Source: Oscillospiraceae bacterium
Lineage (GTDB): Bacteria; Bacillota; Clostridia; Oscillospirales; Ruminococcaceae
DNA: 18,999 bases
Direction: 5' to 3'
Assembly (NCBI GenBank): GCA_015067125.1
Contig: SVNB01000021.1
Span: 1-18,999, forward strand
Position numbers and translations under genes: made by a program. Below are positions 13,626-18,999 of the stretch, piece by piece; within the stretch, counting starts at the first letter, position 1, and every line of letters starts with the position of its first letter. The notes beneath the pieces were generated by a model. The model saw only the letters and a program-made list of their open reading frames with translations, was not told where the DNA came from and did not search any database.

Positions 13626-13769
13626 TTATTTTTTGTTTTTTCGTATAGCTTTTATTATAGCCATTACGGCAAAAATTGCAAGTGCCCCAACGGCCAGAGC
13701 AATGGCCGGCCACCATTCCGTAATAAATATTTCCACCGGGTTTACGGGAATAAGATCCATCAGAATCAT
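13626..13769 (-). CDS. 47-residue single-helix membrane protein (small protein 4)
   Basis: It reads MILMDLIPVNPVEIFITEWW, then a helix at about 19-41 (PAIALAVGALAIFAVMAII), then KAIRKNKK. AGGGGTG (about seven bases upstream) supports the start. It lies 13 bases after small protein 3. Its MILMD start and I-I-K-A-x-x-K-basic end resemble small protein 1 (MNILMD...KLIKKAMKSKDE), suggesting a shared origin. Confidence 0.7.
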   Translation of the reverse strand: MILMDLIPVNPVEIFITEWWPAIALAVGALAIFAVMAIIKAIRKNKK

Positions 13770-13782
13770 CTGCAGCACCCCT

Positions 13783-13938
13783 TTATTTTTGTTTTTTCTT
13801 TGTAAATTTAATTATAGCCGCCGCGGCAAAAAACGCAAGCACTGCCGCAGCCAAAAGCATTACCGCAAAGCCGGGTTTTGAACCCAGCACAACAAAGTCG
13901 CAAGTGTTTTTTGCCTTCGGAAGATAAAAATCCGTCAT
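13783..13938 (-). CDS. 51-residue single-helix membrane protein (small protein 3)
   Basis: It reads MTDFYLPKAKNTCDFVVLGS, then an Ala-rich helix at about 23-44 (FAVMLLAAAVLAFFAAAAII), then KFTKKKQK. AAAGGAG precedes this ATG. A longer frame open to 14043 has no such site and would run through small protein 2. Its ATG overlaps the stop of small protein 2 by four bases (ATGA). Confidence 0.72.
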   Translation of the reverse strand: MTDFYLPKAKNTCDFVVLGSKPGFAVMLLAAAVLAFFAAAAIIKFTKKKQK

Positions 13939-14102
13939 TTTTTCTCCTTTTTGTTTTTGCCTGTCGCTTTGTATATCAGTTTTACGGCGCTCCATACAAT
14001 GCCGCCCACCGCGGCAGAAACCGCCGCCAAAAACCTTGCCCAAAGCGAAGGCTCTGCCGGAGGCATCGGAGCAATATCAAGAAGAACGGCAAAAAGCTCC
14101 AT
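13935..14102 (-). CDS. 55-residue single-helix membrane protein (small protein 2)
   Basis: It reads MELFAVLLDIAPMPPAEPSL, then a helix at about 22-44, then KLIYKATGKNKKEKK. The start ATG is one base after the stop of small protein 1 (TGA-T-ATG), with AAGGA eight bases upstream. The Pro-rich linker and the VKLIYKA motif, close to VKLIKKA of small protein 1, are notable. No known family. Confidence 0.7.
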   Translation of the reverse strand: MELFAVLLDIAPMPPAEPSLWARFLAAVSAAVGGIVWSAVKLIYKATGKNKKEKK

Positions 14103-14103
14103 A

Positions 14104-14247
14104 TCATTCATCCTTGCTCTTCATGGCCTTTTTAATAAGCTTTACCGCAACAAAAACAACCGCGGCAACCACCGCAATAACCGCAAGAAGCATTCCGCCC
14201 ATAACAGCGTACATCGGGCCGACAGCAACGTCCATAAGAATATTCAT
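14104..14247 (-). CDS. 47-residue single-helix membrane protein (small protein 1)
   Basis: It reads MNILMDVAVGPMYAVMGGML, then a continuous helix to about 36 (AVIAVVAAVVFVAV), then KLIKKAMKSKDE. GGAGG lies about eight bases before the ATG. The ATG overlaps the MFS stop by four bases. It is the first of four similar tiny membrane proteins in this operon. Function unknown; leaderless bacteriocin-like, toxin-like and transporter-accessory roles are all conceivable. Confidence 0.72.
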   Translation of the reverse strand: MNILMDVAVGPMYAVMGGMLLAVIAVVAAVVFVAVKLIKKAMKSKDE

Positions 14248-15341
14248 AGTGTGTTCCTCCCTGTTTTGGTTTTTATATTTTTGTTTTTTTTATTTTCCGC
14301 CGCAAAGAAAATGCAAACGGCAGAAATTATAACAGCCGGAATTAAAAGAGCCGCGCCTTTGTTCAGCACGATAAAAAAGCTTGGCACCGCACCCAAAAGA
14401 AGCGCCGCCGTGGTAAGTCCAAAGGCAATTCCCGGATTCTTCGGGATTTTTTCGGCGATTATGCCCAAAGTTACAGGCATTGTAATATTAAAAAGAATAA
14501 CTCCCAGAACGGAAATTATCACGTTATCCCTGCCAAAAATCAAAAGCGGAAGCGAAAACAAAAGGCTTATAATCCCCGTTCGCCTTGCCCCGAAGATATC
14601 CGCAGCAAAACCGCCGATGAATTTTCCACCAAAGGCACCAAAGCCGGAAAGTAAACCAAGCTCTGCGGTGTTTTTCCATTCCATGGGAATAACCGTTCCG
14701 CCAAAAGAACGGATCAGCACGGAAATCAGCGCAAAGGCTATAACTGCGCCGGTGCCGATTTTTTCTCCGGCAATGCCGCATATATCCGCGTTTCCCTCTG
14801 CCGGGGCTTTTTTGTGCGCCGCAAAGCAAAGCGCCGCACAGAATATCATAAGCAGGGCAATAAAATCGATGCCGCCGGTGAATTTATCGCAATTATAAAT
14901 TCCAAGCGCAACGCCTATTGCGCCGGAAGAAACGTAAATTCCGCTTCTGCTAAGTTTTCCGCCGGAATGAACAAGGCTGTCTATTCCGCCGCCAATATGA
15001 AAAAACGCGTTGCCGATGCCCGCAAGAAAAACCGCCGCCCAAAGATTAAAAGCGTATTCCGGGTGCGCTTCGGGAATCATCGCCCGGCAAAGGGCGCCCG
15101 CCAGAACAAGAATACAGCCAAAGGCCCCTGCTGGAAAATTACGGTGGTTTTCGCAAAATGCGCCGAAAATCATCTGCAAACCAAAGGCAAGAAAATTATA
15201 TATTATTACAAAAAGCGCGTAGCCTTGCACTCCGCCAAGAATTTCCGCCGCCATGCCCCAGGGATCAAGAACCGTGAGCAGACAGACGTAATCCACCGCA
15301 AAATGAGAAAAAGTATATGCGGCAAGAGAAAACTTCTTCAA
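14244..15341 (-). CDS. Major facilitator superfamily (MFS) transporter
   Basis: A roughly 365-residue polytopic protein with 11-12 hydrophobic segments. It has GNAFFHIGGGIDSLVHSGGK between helices 3 and 5, GGFAADIFGARRTG in the position of the MFS A-like loop of the second half, and a Lys-rich tail. The substrate is unknown. Start choice: AAGGGAG is followed by TTG at 15341, giving (M)KKFSLAAYTFSHF. An ATT three bases earlier would also be well spaced, and an ATG at 15365 has no ribosome-binding site. It is the first gene of an operon that continues through six small membrane protein genes to the terminator at 12927-12953. Confidence 0.82.
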   Translation of the reverse strand: MKKFSLAAYTFSHFAVDYVCLLTVLDPWGMAAEILGGVQGYALFVIIYNFLAFGLQMIFGAFCENHRNFPAGAFGCILVLAGALCRAMIPEAHPEYAFNLWAAVFLAGIGNAFFHIGGGIDSLVHSGGKLSRSGIYVSSGAIGVALGIYNCDKFTGGIDFIALLMIFCAALCFAAHKKAPAEGNADICGIAGEKIGTGAVIAFALISVLIRSFGGTVIPMEWKNTAELGLLSGFGAFGGKFIGGFAADIFGARRTGIISLLFSLPLLIFGRDNVIISVLGVILFNITMPVTLGIIAEKIPKNPGIAFGLTTAALLLGAVPSFFIVLNKGAALLIPAVIISAVCIFFAAENKKNKNIKTKTGRNTL

Positions 15342-15469
15342 AATTTTCACGCTCCCTTCACACATAAAGACGCAGAAATTTTAAAAATATTGCGTTATTT
15401 TTCTTTTGATTTTCTGTTTGCGGTAAAAAGGCCGGGGGATTCTTTTGTAATTATCGGCGTGTTAAATAT

Positions 15470-15735
15470 TTCCCCTTGAGGGGAAGTGGCATGGCGAAGC
15501 CATGACGAAAGGGTGCTTGCTGTTACACCCACCGGGCGCGCTTCGCAGGCTTTGCCCTCTGGGAAGGCTAAATTTAGCTCCCTTACCTAAAGTGATGCTT
15601 TCTGTAGGGACCGTCGTCCCCGACGGTCCGTTTTTTCGGAACGCTGAGGACAGCGTTCCCTACGGTGGGCAATTCGGCTTCCTTGCCTAAATGGAGGCTG
15701 CCCTCCGGGTTGCTTTGTTCTGCAAAGCGGCAAAC
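15470..15735 (-). repeat. Mosaic palindromic repeat block R7 (mostly inverted orientation)
   Basis: It starts with a plus-oriented unit CCCTTGAGGGG with CATGGC-gaa-GCCATG (15490-15504). From about 15590 to 15715 it is the reverse complement of the modules at about 4270-4385 and 11815-11925, including GGACCGTC/GACGGTCC and GGAACGCTGAGGACAGCGTTCC hairpins. It lies between divergent genes. The stretch 15342-15820 contains no gene. Confidence 0.82.
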
Positions 15736-15841
15736 AAAATATTTATTGGTAAAATTATAACTTTTTTATATGGCAAAGTAAACGGGTTTTGTGGTAAGAT
15801 AACTTTAAGATTTTATTAAATTTGCAAAAGGAGGGATTTTT

Positions 15842-16741
15842 ACGGCATACCGTTCGCTTAACGATGAAATGCGGGAAAAGTTCGGCGAAAAAGTATATAA
15901 GCTGGCGCTGGAAGGCGGTTTTACCTGCCCCAACAGGGACGGCACCCTTGGAACAAAAGGCTGTATTTTCTGCCTTGGCGGTTCCGGAGATTTTGCCGAA
16001 AAACCCTGCGAAAACATCTTTTTGCAGATAGAAAAGGCAAAGGCCCGCGTGGCGGCAAAAAATCCTTCCGGAAAATATATTGCTTATTTTCAAAGCTATA
16101 CAAACACCTATGGCCCCGTGGAAAAAATGCGCGCGCTTTTTACCGAAGCAATAAGCCACCCGGATGTTGTGGCTCTTTCCATAGGCACAAGGCCGGATTG
16201 CCTGCCGGACGAAGTTTTGGAACTGCTTTCGGAACTCAACAAAATAAAGCCTGTATGGGTGGAACTGGGTTTGCAGACCGTGCACGAAAAAACCGCGGAA
16301 TATATCCGCAGGGGGTATCCTCTCTGTGTGTTCGATTCCGCCGTAAAACGGCTTAAAAAAGCCGGAATTTACGTTATCGTGCACATGATAATCGGACTTC
16401 CGGGGGAAACTTCGGAAATGATTGCAAAAACCGCGGAATATATCGGCAAAAGCGGCGCCGACGGAATAAAGCTTCAGCTTCTGCACGTTCTGGAAGGCAC
16501 TGACCTTGCAGAAGATTACGCTTCCGGAAAATTCAAAACCCTTGAACCTGAAGAATATATATCCGTTCTGGAAGAATGCATTCGCCGCATACCGCCGGAA
16601 ATGACCGTACACCGCCTTACCGGTGACGGCAGCAAAAAGCACCTTGTGGCTCCGCTTTGGTCCGCGGATAAAAAACGGGTGCTGAATGCCATAAACGCGG
16701 CGTTCAGAAAAGATAACCTTGAACAGGGGAGCGCATTATGA
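15842..16741 (+). CDS. Radical SAM protein, TIGR01212/YtqA family
   Basis: From the proposed start it is 299 residues. The cysteine pattern C-x11-C-x2-C (TCPNRDGTLGTKGCIFC, about 29-44) is the iron-sulfur site of this Elp3-like radical SAM family. GGSGDF, YFQSYTNTYGP, SIGTRPDCLP, WVELGLQTVHEKTA and HMIIGLPGET follow in the usual order. The precise reaction is not established for this family. Start choice: AGGAGG (15829-15834) lies seven bases before ACG (15842), which gives (M)AYRSLNDEMREKFGEKVYK, matching family N-termini of the type YYSLNDYLKEKFG. The first canonical start, ATG at 15869, lacks a ribosome-binding site and would remove YRSLND. It overlaps sfsA by four bases. Confidence 0.87.
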   Translation, partial: TAYRSLNDEMREKFGEKVYKLALEGGFTCPNRDGTLGTKGCIFCLGGSGDFAEKPCENIFLQIEKAKARVAAKNPSGKYIAYFQSYTNTYGPVEKMRALFTEAISHPDVVALSIGTRPDCLPDEVLELLSELNKIKPVWVELGLQTVHEKTAEYIRRGYPLCVFDSAVKRLKKAGIYVIVHMIIGLPGETSEMIAKTAEYIGKSGADGIKLQLLHVLEGTDLAEDYASGKFKTLEPEEYISVLEECIRRIPPEMTVHRLTGDGSKKHLVAPLWSADKKRVLNAINAAFRKDNLEQGSAL

Positions 16742-17421
16742 AGTACGAAAACGTTATATCCGGAAAATTTATTTCCCGTCCAAACAGGTTTATTGCCCAT
16801 GTGGAAATAGAAGGAAAAGAAGAAATCTGCCACGTTATGAACACCGGCAGAATGAAGGAGCTTCTTTTGCCCGGAGCGGAAGTTTTTTTGTGCCCCGCAA
16901 AAAACCCGGAACGCAAAACCGCTTTTGACCTTATCGGCGTGCGCAGAGCCGACGGAGAAATTATAAATATAGACAGCATTGCTCCAAACAAAGTTGCAGG
17001 GGAATATATTCCAACCCTTTTTCCCGGCGTAAAAATCGTTAAGCCGGAAAAGTTTTTTGAAAAAAGCCGCTTTGATTTTTACATAGAGGATAAAACAGAT
17101 AAAATATTCCTTGAAGTAAAGGGTGTTACCCTTAATATGGAAGGCGAAGCGCGTTTTCCAGATGCTCCGACGGAACGCGGAGCAAAGCACCTTTGCGAAC
17201 TTATTGAAGCAAAACGCAGGGGTTTTCGGGCCTGCGTGCTTTTTGTTATTGCCATGAAAGGCTGCAAAAGCTTTGCGGCAAATTCCAAAACAGATCCCGG
17301 ATTTGCAGAGGCACTTTGCAAAGCGCACAAAAACGGGGTAGAGATTTTTGCCGTGGACTGCCTTGTTACGGCGGAAGAAATTATCGCGGATAAACCCGTT
17401 CCGGTGCGTTTTTGCGAATAA
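16738..17421 (+). CDS. sfsA: SfsA family protein (DNA/RNA nuclease SfsA)
   Basis: A 227-residue protein with the family motifs: an N-terminal FISRPNRFIAHVEIEGKEEICHVMNTGRMKELLLPG (OB-like part), PNKVAGEY near 81, RFDFYIED near 110, FLEVKGVTL near 123-131 and FPDAPTERGAKHL near 138-150. E. coli SfsA was first linked to maltose metabolism and binds DNA; nuclease activity is reported for family members. The D/E-x-K pattern (FLEVKG) fits a PD-(D/E)XK nuclease core. The start overlaps the upstream radical SAM stop (ATGA), so the two are co-translated. A tRNA gene with its own promoter follows. Confidence 0.93.
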   Translation: MKYENVISGKFISRPNRFIAHVEIEGKEEICHVMNTGRMKELLLPGAEVFLCPAKNPERKTAFDLIGVRRADGEIINIDSIAPNKVAGEYIPTLFPGVKIVKPEKFFEKSRFDFYIEDKTDKIFLEVKGVTLNMEGEARFPDAPTERGAKHLCELIEAKRRGFRACVLFVIAMKGCKSFAANSKTDPGFAEALCKAHKNGVEIFAVDCLVTAEEIIADKPVPVRFCE

Positions 17422-17426
17422 AATTC

Positions 17427-17454
17427 TTGCATTTGCAATAAAATCGTGTATAAT
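17427..17454 (+). promoter_or_regulatory. Promoter of tRNA-Leu(CAA)
   Basis: TTGCAT (17427-17432), 16 bases, TATAAT (17449-17454). The predicted start is six to seven bases before the tRNA at 17468. Confidence 0.7.
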
Positions 17455-17467
17455 AAAAAGGTAATAA

Positions 17468-17554
17468 GTCGGTGTGATGGAATTGGCAGACGTGACGGAC
17501 TCAAAATCCGTTGGTAGCGATACCGTGTGGGTTCGACCCCCATCACCGGCACCA
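17468..17554 (+). tRNA. tRNA-Leu (anticodon CAA)
   Basis: An 87-base class II tRNA. The acceptor is GTCGGTG (17468-17474) paired with CACCGGC (17544-17550), one G-U pair, then A and an encoded CCA. The anticodon stem-loop ACGGA-CTCAAAA-TCCGT places CAA at 17502-17504, reading UUG. The long variable arm is TTGGTAGCGATACC-like. The T-arm is GTGGG-TTCGACC-CCCAT (17527-17543). This is the isoacceptor type methylated at position 34 by TrmL in E. coli. Confidence 0.95.
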
Positions 17555-17590
17555 AAAAACACCGTCCCTTTTTGGGGACGGTGTTTTTTT
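17554..17590 (+). terminator. Intrinsic terminator of tRNA-Leu(CAA)
   Basis: ACACCGTCCC (17559-17568) pairs perfectly with GGGACGGTGT (17575-17584), extended by A/T pairs, and followed by a T run. It begins right at the CCA end. Confidence 0.9.
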
Positions 17591-17598
17591 ATGTTTGT

Positions 17599-17618
17599 TG
17601 GGGTCGAACCAAACCGGA
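17599..17618 (+). repeat. Inverted copy of the tRNA-Leu(CAA) T-arm plus AAACCGGA tail
   Basis: GGGGTCGAACC (17600-17610) is the exact reverse complement of tRNA bases 17530-17540 (11 of 11). It is followed by AAACCGGA, as after the other leucine tRNA at 2584-2604. Function unknown. Confidence 0.65.
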
Positions 17619-17631
17619 CGACGGCGTTAAG

Positions 17632-17654
17632 AAAACGATTCTGTGAATCGTTTT
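17632..17654. terminator. Hairpin at the end of the toxin-antitoxin operon
   Basis: AAAACGATTC (17632-17641) pairs perfectly with GAATCGTTTT (17645-17654) around TGT. CGGC...GCCG may extend the stem outside. T runs lie on both strands. It lies 55 bases beyond the toxin stop codon and probably terminates that leftward transcript. Confidence 0.6.
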
Positions 17655-17708
17655 TAGCCGGAGAGGTTTGCAAGTGTAAACGAGGCAGAAATTTTTGTTT
17701 TGGCTGAT

Positions 17709-18026
17709 TTACGATATGTCTCCGAAAAGAATCTGCATGTAATTTCTTTTGCCATAAAGGATTCTTACCATCAATACATTTTTATTTTCAATACGATAAA
17801 ATGCAATGTAGTTATCACAAACAAGATATCTGTAATCCGTATCAAAACCGATTATGGCAGAAAGACTTGAACCGCTTTCCGGAAAATCCGAAAGCAATTT
17901 GATCTTTTTAAGGATTTTATCAACGGTATTTTTAGCTGCCTGCTCATTGCAGAGTTCATCTTTAATATATTGCTTTATCTCTTTAAGGTCATCAACTGCT
18001 TTAGGAGAAAAAGATATTTTATACAT
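17709..18026 (-). CDS. RelE/ParE family toxin
   Basis: A 105-residue type II toxin. It has YKISFSPKAVDDLKEIKQYI at the start (helix-turn pattern of the RelE/ParE fold), a KIKLLSDFPESGSSL loop near 45-59, YRYLVCDNYIAFYRIENKNVLMVRILYGKRNY in the beta sheet, and a short C-terminus. The R/K-x-L-x-x-x-R-x-Y end is typical of the ParE/RelE superfamily. RelE members cleave mRNA in the ribosome, ParE members poison gyrase; which applies is not decidable here. The ATG is one base after the antitoxin stop (TAA-A-ATG). Confidence 0.88.
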   Translation of the reverse strand: MYKISFSPKAVDDLKEIKQYIKDELCNEQAAKNTVDKILKKIKLLSDFPESGSSLSAIIGFDTDYRYLVCDNYIAFYRIENKNVLMVRILYGKRNYMQILFGDIS

Positions 18027-18027
18027 T

Positions 18028-18273
18028 TTATACTCCTAATATTTCCTCAACGGCAGAAATATCCTGCCATCCGTTTTCTTTTGCAGATTTTTCACCTTTG
18101 CTGAGTTCACCCAGAAGTTTCCTCGCGGCAGTAAGTTTTTCGTATTCGTCTATATCAATAATCGCATAACGTCCTCTTCCGTTTTTGGTAAGGAAAACGG
18201 GATCATTTTCGGAGATATCACGAAGTACTTCGTTGTAGTTTCTTAAATCGGAAACAGGTCTTATATTAGGCAT
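18028..18273 (-). CDS. Phd/YefM family antitoxin
   Basis: An 81-residue antitoxin: MPNIRPVSDLRNYNEVLRDI, then DPVFLTKNGRGRYAIIDIDEYEKL, the standard Phd/YefM DNA-binding and dimer part. The C-terminal 50-81 is charged and likely wraps the toxin. The ATG at 18273 has AAAGGAG about eight bases upstream; a TTG at 18291 is in frame but would include the ribosome-binding site. It is first in the operon, as usual for this family, and should repress its own promoter. Confidence 0.9.
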   Translation of the reverse strand: MPNIRPVSDLRNYNEVLRDISENDPVFLTKNGRGRYAIIDIDEYEKLTAARKLLGELSKGEKSAKENGWQDISAVEEILGV

Positions 18274-18309
18274 TGACAGAACTCCTTTCAAAAATCATTT
18301 GCTGATTAT

Positions 18310-18337
18310 ATTATATCAAATTATTCGTAAAATTCAA
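18310..18337 (-). promoter_or_regulatory. Promoter of the toxin-antitoxin operon
   Basis: On the minus strand, TTGAAT (18337-18332), 16 bases, TATAAT (18315-18310). It lies about 40 bases before the antitoxin start. No clear palindromic operator was seen. Confidence 0.6.
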
Positions 18338-18408
18338 CAGCAAAATCAAAAAAATGGCTGTAAATACCAAACATAGATTACTTTTGCGGCACGAAATATT
18401 TTAAGCAC

Positions 18409-18439
18409 AAAAAAAGGACGCCACCGGCGTCCTTTTTTT
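18409..18439. terminator. Bidirectional terminator of the XRE regulator gene
   Basis: GGACGCC (18416-18422) pairs perfectly with GGCGTCC (18426-18432) around ACC, flanked by seven A and seven T bases. It overlaps the last bases of the leftward XRE gene. Confidence 0.85.
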
Positions 18440-18716
18440 ATTTTTTTCTTATATCGTTTATGATTTGCTGAATATGCGCGATTTCTTCCGCAGAAAGGTT
18501 GCTGACATCCAAAGTTATTTTTTCTTCCAGCCCCAAAAGATAATCTGTGGAAACGCAGAAATATTCCGCAAGCTTCATCAGAATTTCTATCGAAGGCTGA
18601 ATATTATCGTTTTCCCAGTTGGAAACGCTTTGTTTTGTAACGCCAAGCGCCTCTGCCAGTTTTACCTGGTTTATTCCACGCGCAAGCCGAAGCTCTTTTA
18701 TTCTTTGATTTAGCAT
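18438..18716 (-). CDS. XRE family HTH transcriptional regulator
   Basis: A 92-residue protein with an N-terminal Cro/CI-type helix-turn-helix: MLNQRIKELRLARGINQVKLAEALGVTKQSVSNWENDNIQPS, followed by MKLAEYFCVSTDYLLGLEE. A C-terminal helix (about 70-92, LSAEEIAHIQQIINDIRKK) may dimerise. The ATG at 18716 has GGTGA five bases upstream; an ATG at 18722 and a GTG at 18728 are in frame but poorly spaced. It likely binds the palindrome at 18738-18756 and controls its own gene and the rightward promoter beyond it. Confidence 0.88.
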   Translation of the reverse strand: MLNQRIKELRLARGINQVKLAEALGVTKQSVSNWENDNIQPSIEILMKLAEYFCVSTDYLLGLEEKITLDVSNLSAEEIAHIQQIINDIRKK

Positions 18717-18737
18717 AACCATCACCACAGATAAAAT

Positions 18738-18756
18738 ATTACAATACTATTGTAAT
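18738..18756. promoter_or_regulatory. Perfect 19-bp palindrome, probable XRE operator
   Basis: ATTACAATA-c-TATTGTAAT is perfectly symmetrical. It lies 22 bases upstream of the XRE start and eight bases before a rightward TTGACA. The size and symmetry fit a Cro/CI-type operator; that the neighbouring XRE protein binds it is an inference. Confidence 0.65.
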
Positions 18757-18763
18757 TTATATC

Positions 18764-18792
18764 TTGACATTATATAAATACTTTGGTATTTT
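18764..18792 (+). promoter_or_regulatory. Rightward promoter divergent from the XRE gene
   Basis: TTGACA (18764-18769), exactly 17 bases, TATTTT (18787-18792). It reads out of the window to the right. In 18793-18999 no convincing gene is seen; the only ORF of note is a 22-codon Cys-containing frame (18818-18886) without a ribosome-binding site. Confidence 0.55.
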
Positions 18793-18999
18793 AATATTGG
18801 ATTTTATCCGCTTTCTTATGTGCCGAAAATGCCTTTTTTGCGCCGTTTTTTTGGCTGCAAAAGGCTGTGGTGCGGGCGAAAAATAAAAATTTTAACACAA
18901 AACGTGCTTTATTTTGCGACTACTTAGTAATTGAATTTATATAAAAAGCTTTTTCAAATTTTGTTGAATTTCACAATTTACAATATATAATAAATATCT

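Noticed and set aside
15869..15871. ATG as the start of the radical SAM gene
   Set aside because: It has no ribosome-binding site and removes the family-conserved YRSLND segment; the ACG with AGGAGG fits better.
16516..17673. Minus-strand 385-codon frame over sfsA and tRNA-Leu(CAA)
   Set aside because: It is a shadow of sfsA fused to the antisense tRNA (GDGGRTHTVSLPTDFES), not a real protein.

Overview
The window looks like a chromosomal segment of a Gram-positive, anaerobic gut-type bacterium of class Clostridia, perhaps an Oscillospirales-like lineage. This is inferred from a lipoprotein solute-binding protein, strong AGGAGG ribosome-binding sites, a PadR/DUF2812 operon, an ABC-F gene behind an attenuator-like leader, and many palindromic mosaic repeats between genes. 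No transposase, integrase, phage gene, rRNA or CRISPR array was seen.

Layout, left to right. (1) The end of a GIY-YIG nuclease gene and its terminator. (2) Repeat block R1, then a leftward orphan solute-binding lipoprotein. (3) tRNA-Leu(CAG) with a terminator. (4) Repeat R2, then a PadR - DUF2812 - small membrane protein operon behind tandem operators. (5) Large repeat R3. (6) A leftward operon secA - trmL - ttcA - P-loop kinase. (7) Repeat R4, then a rightward ABC-F gene preceded by a leader of about 260 nt with a three-codon ORF and mutually exclusive pairings. (8) Repeat R5, a DJ-1/PfpI-like gene lacking the usual cysteine, and repeat R6. (9) A leftward compact operon of an MFS transporter followed by six small membrane proteins (47, 55, 51, 47, 102 and 114 aa). 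(10) Repeat R7 in inverted orientation. (11) A rightward radical SAM (TIGR01212/YtqA-like) - sfsA pair, then tRNA-Leu(CAA). (12) A leftward Phd/YefM - RelE/ParE toxin-antitoxin pair and an XRE regulator with a palindromic operator.

How the parts relate. The PadR, toxin-antitoxin and XRE units look autoregulated. TrmL-family enzymes are known to 2'-O-methylate position 34 of tRNA-Leu isoacceptors including CAA, and a tRNA-Leu(CAA) gene lies in this window. Two housekeeping genes (ttcA and the radical SAM gene) have a perfect AGGAGG seven bases before a non-AUG codon (ATT and ACG), which restores their family N-termini.

The strongest candidates for undescribed biology are the ABC-F leader, the cluster of tiny membrane proteins behind the MFS gene, the covarying hairpins of the repeat family, and the inverted T-arm copies placed after both tRNA-Leu terminators.
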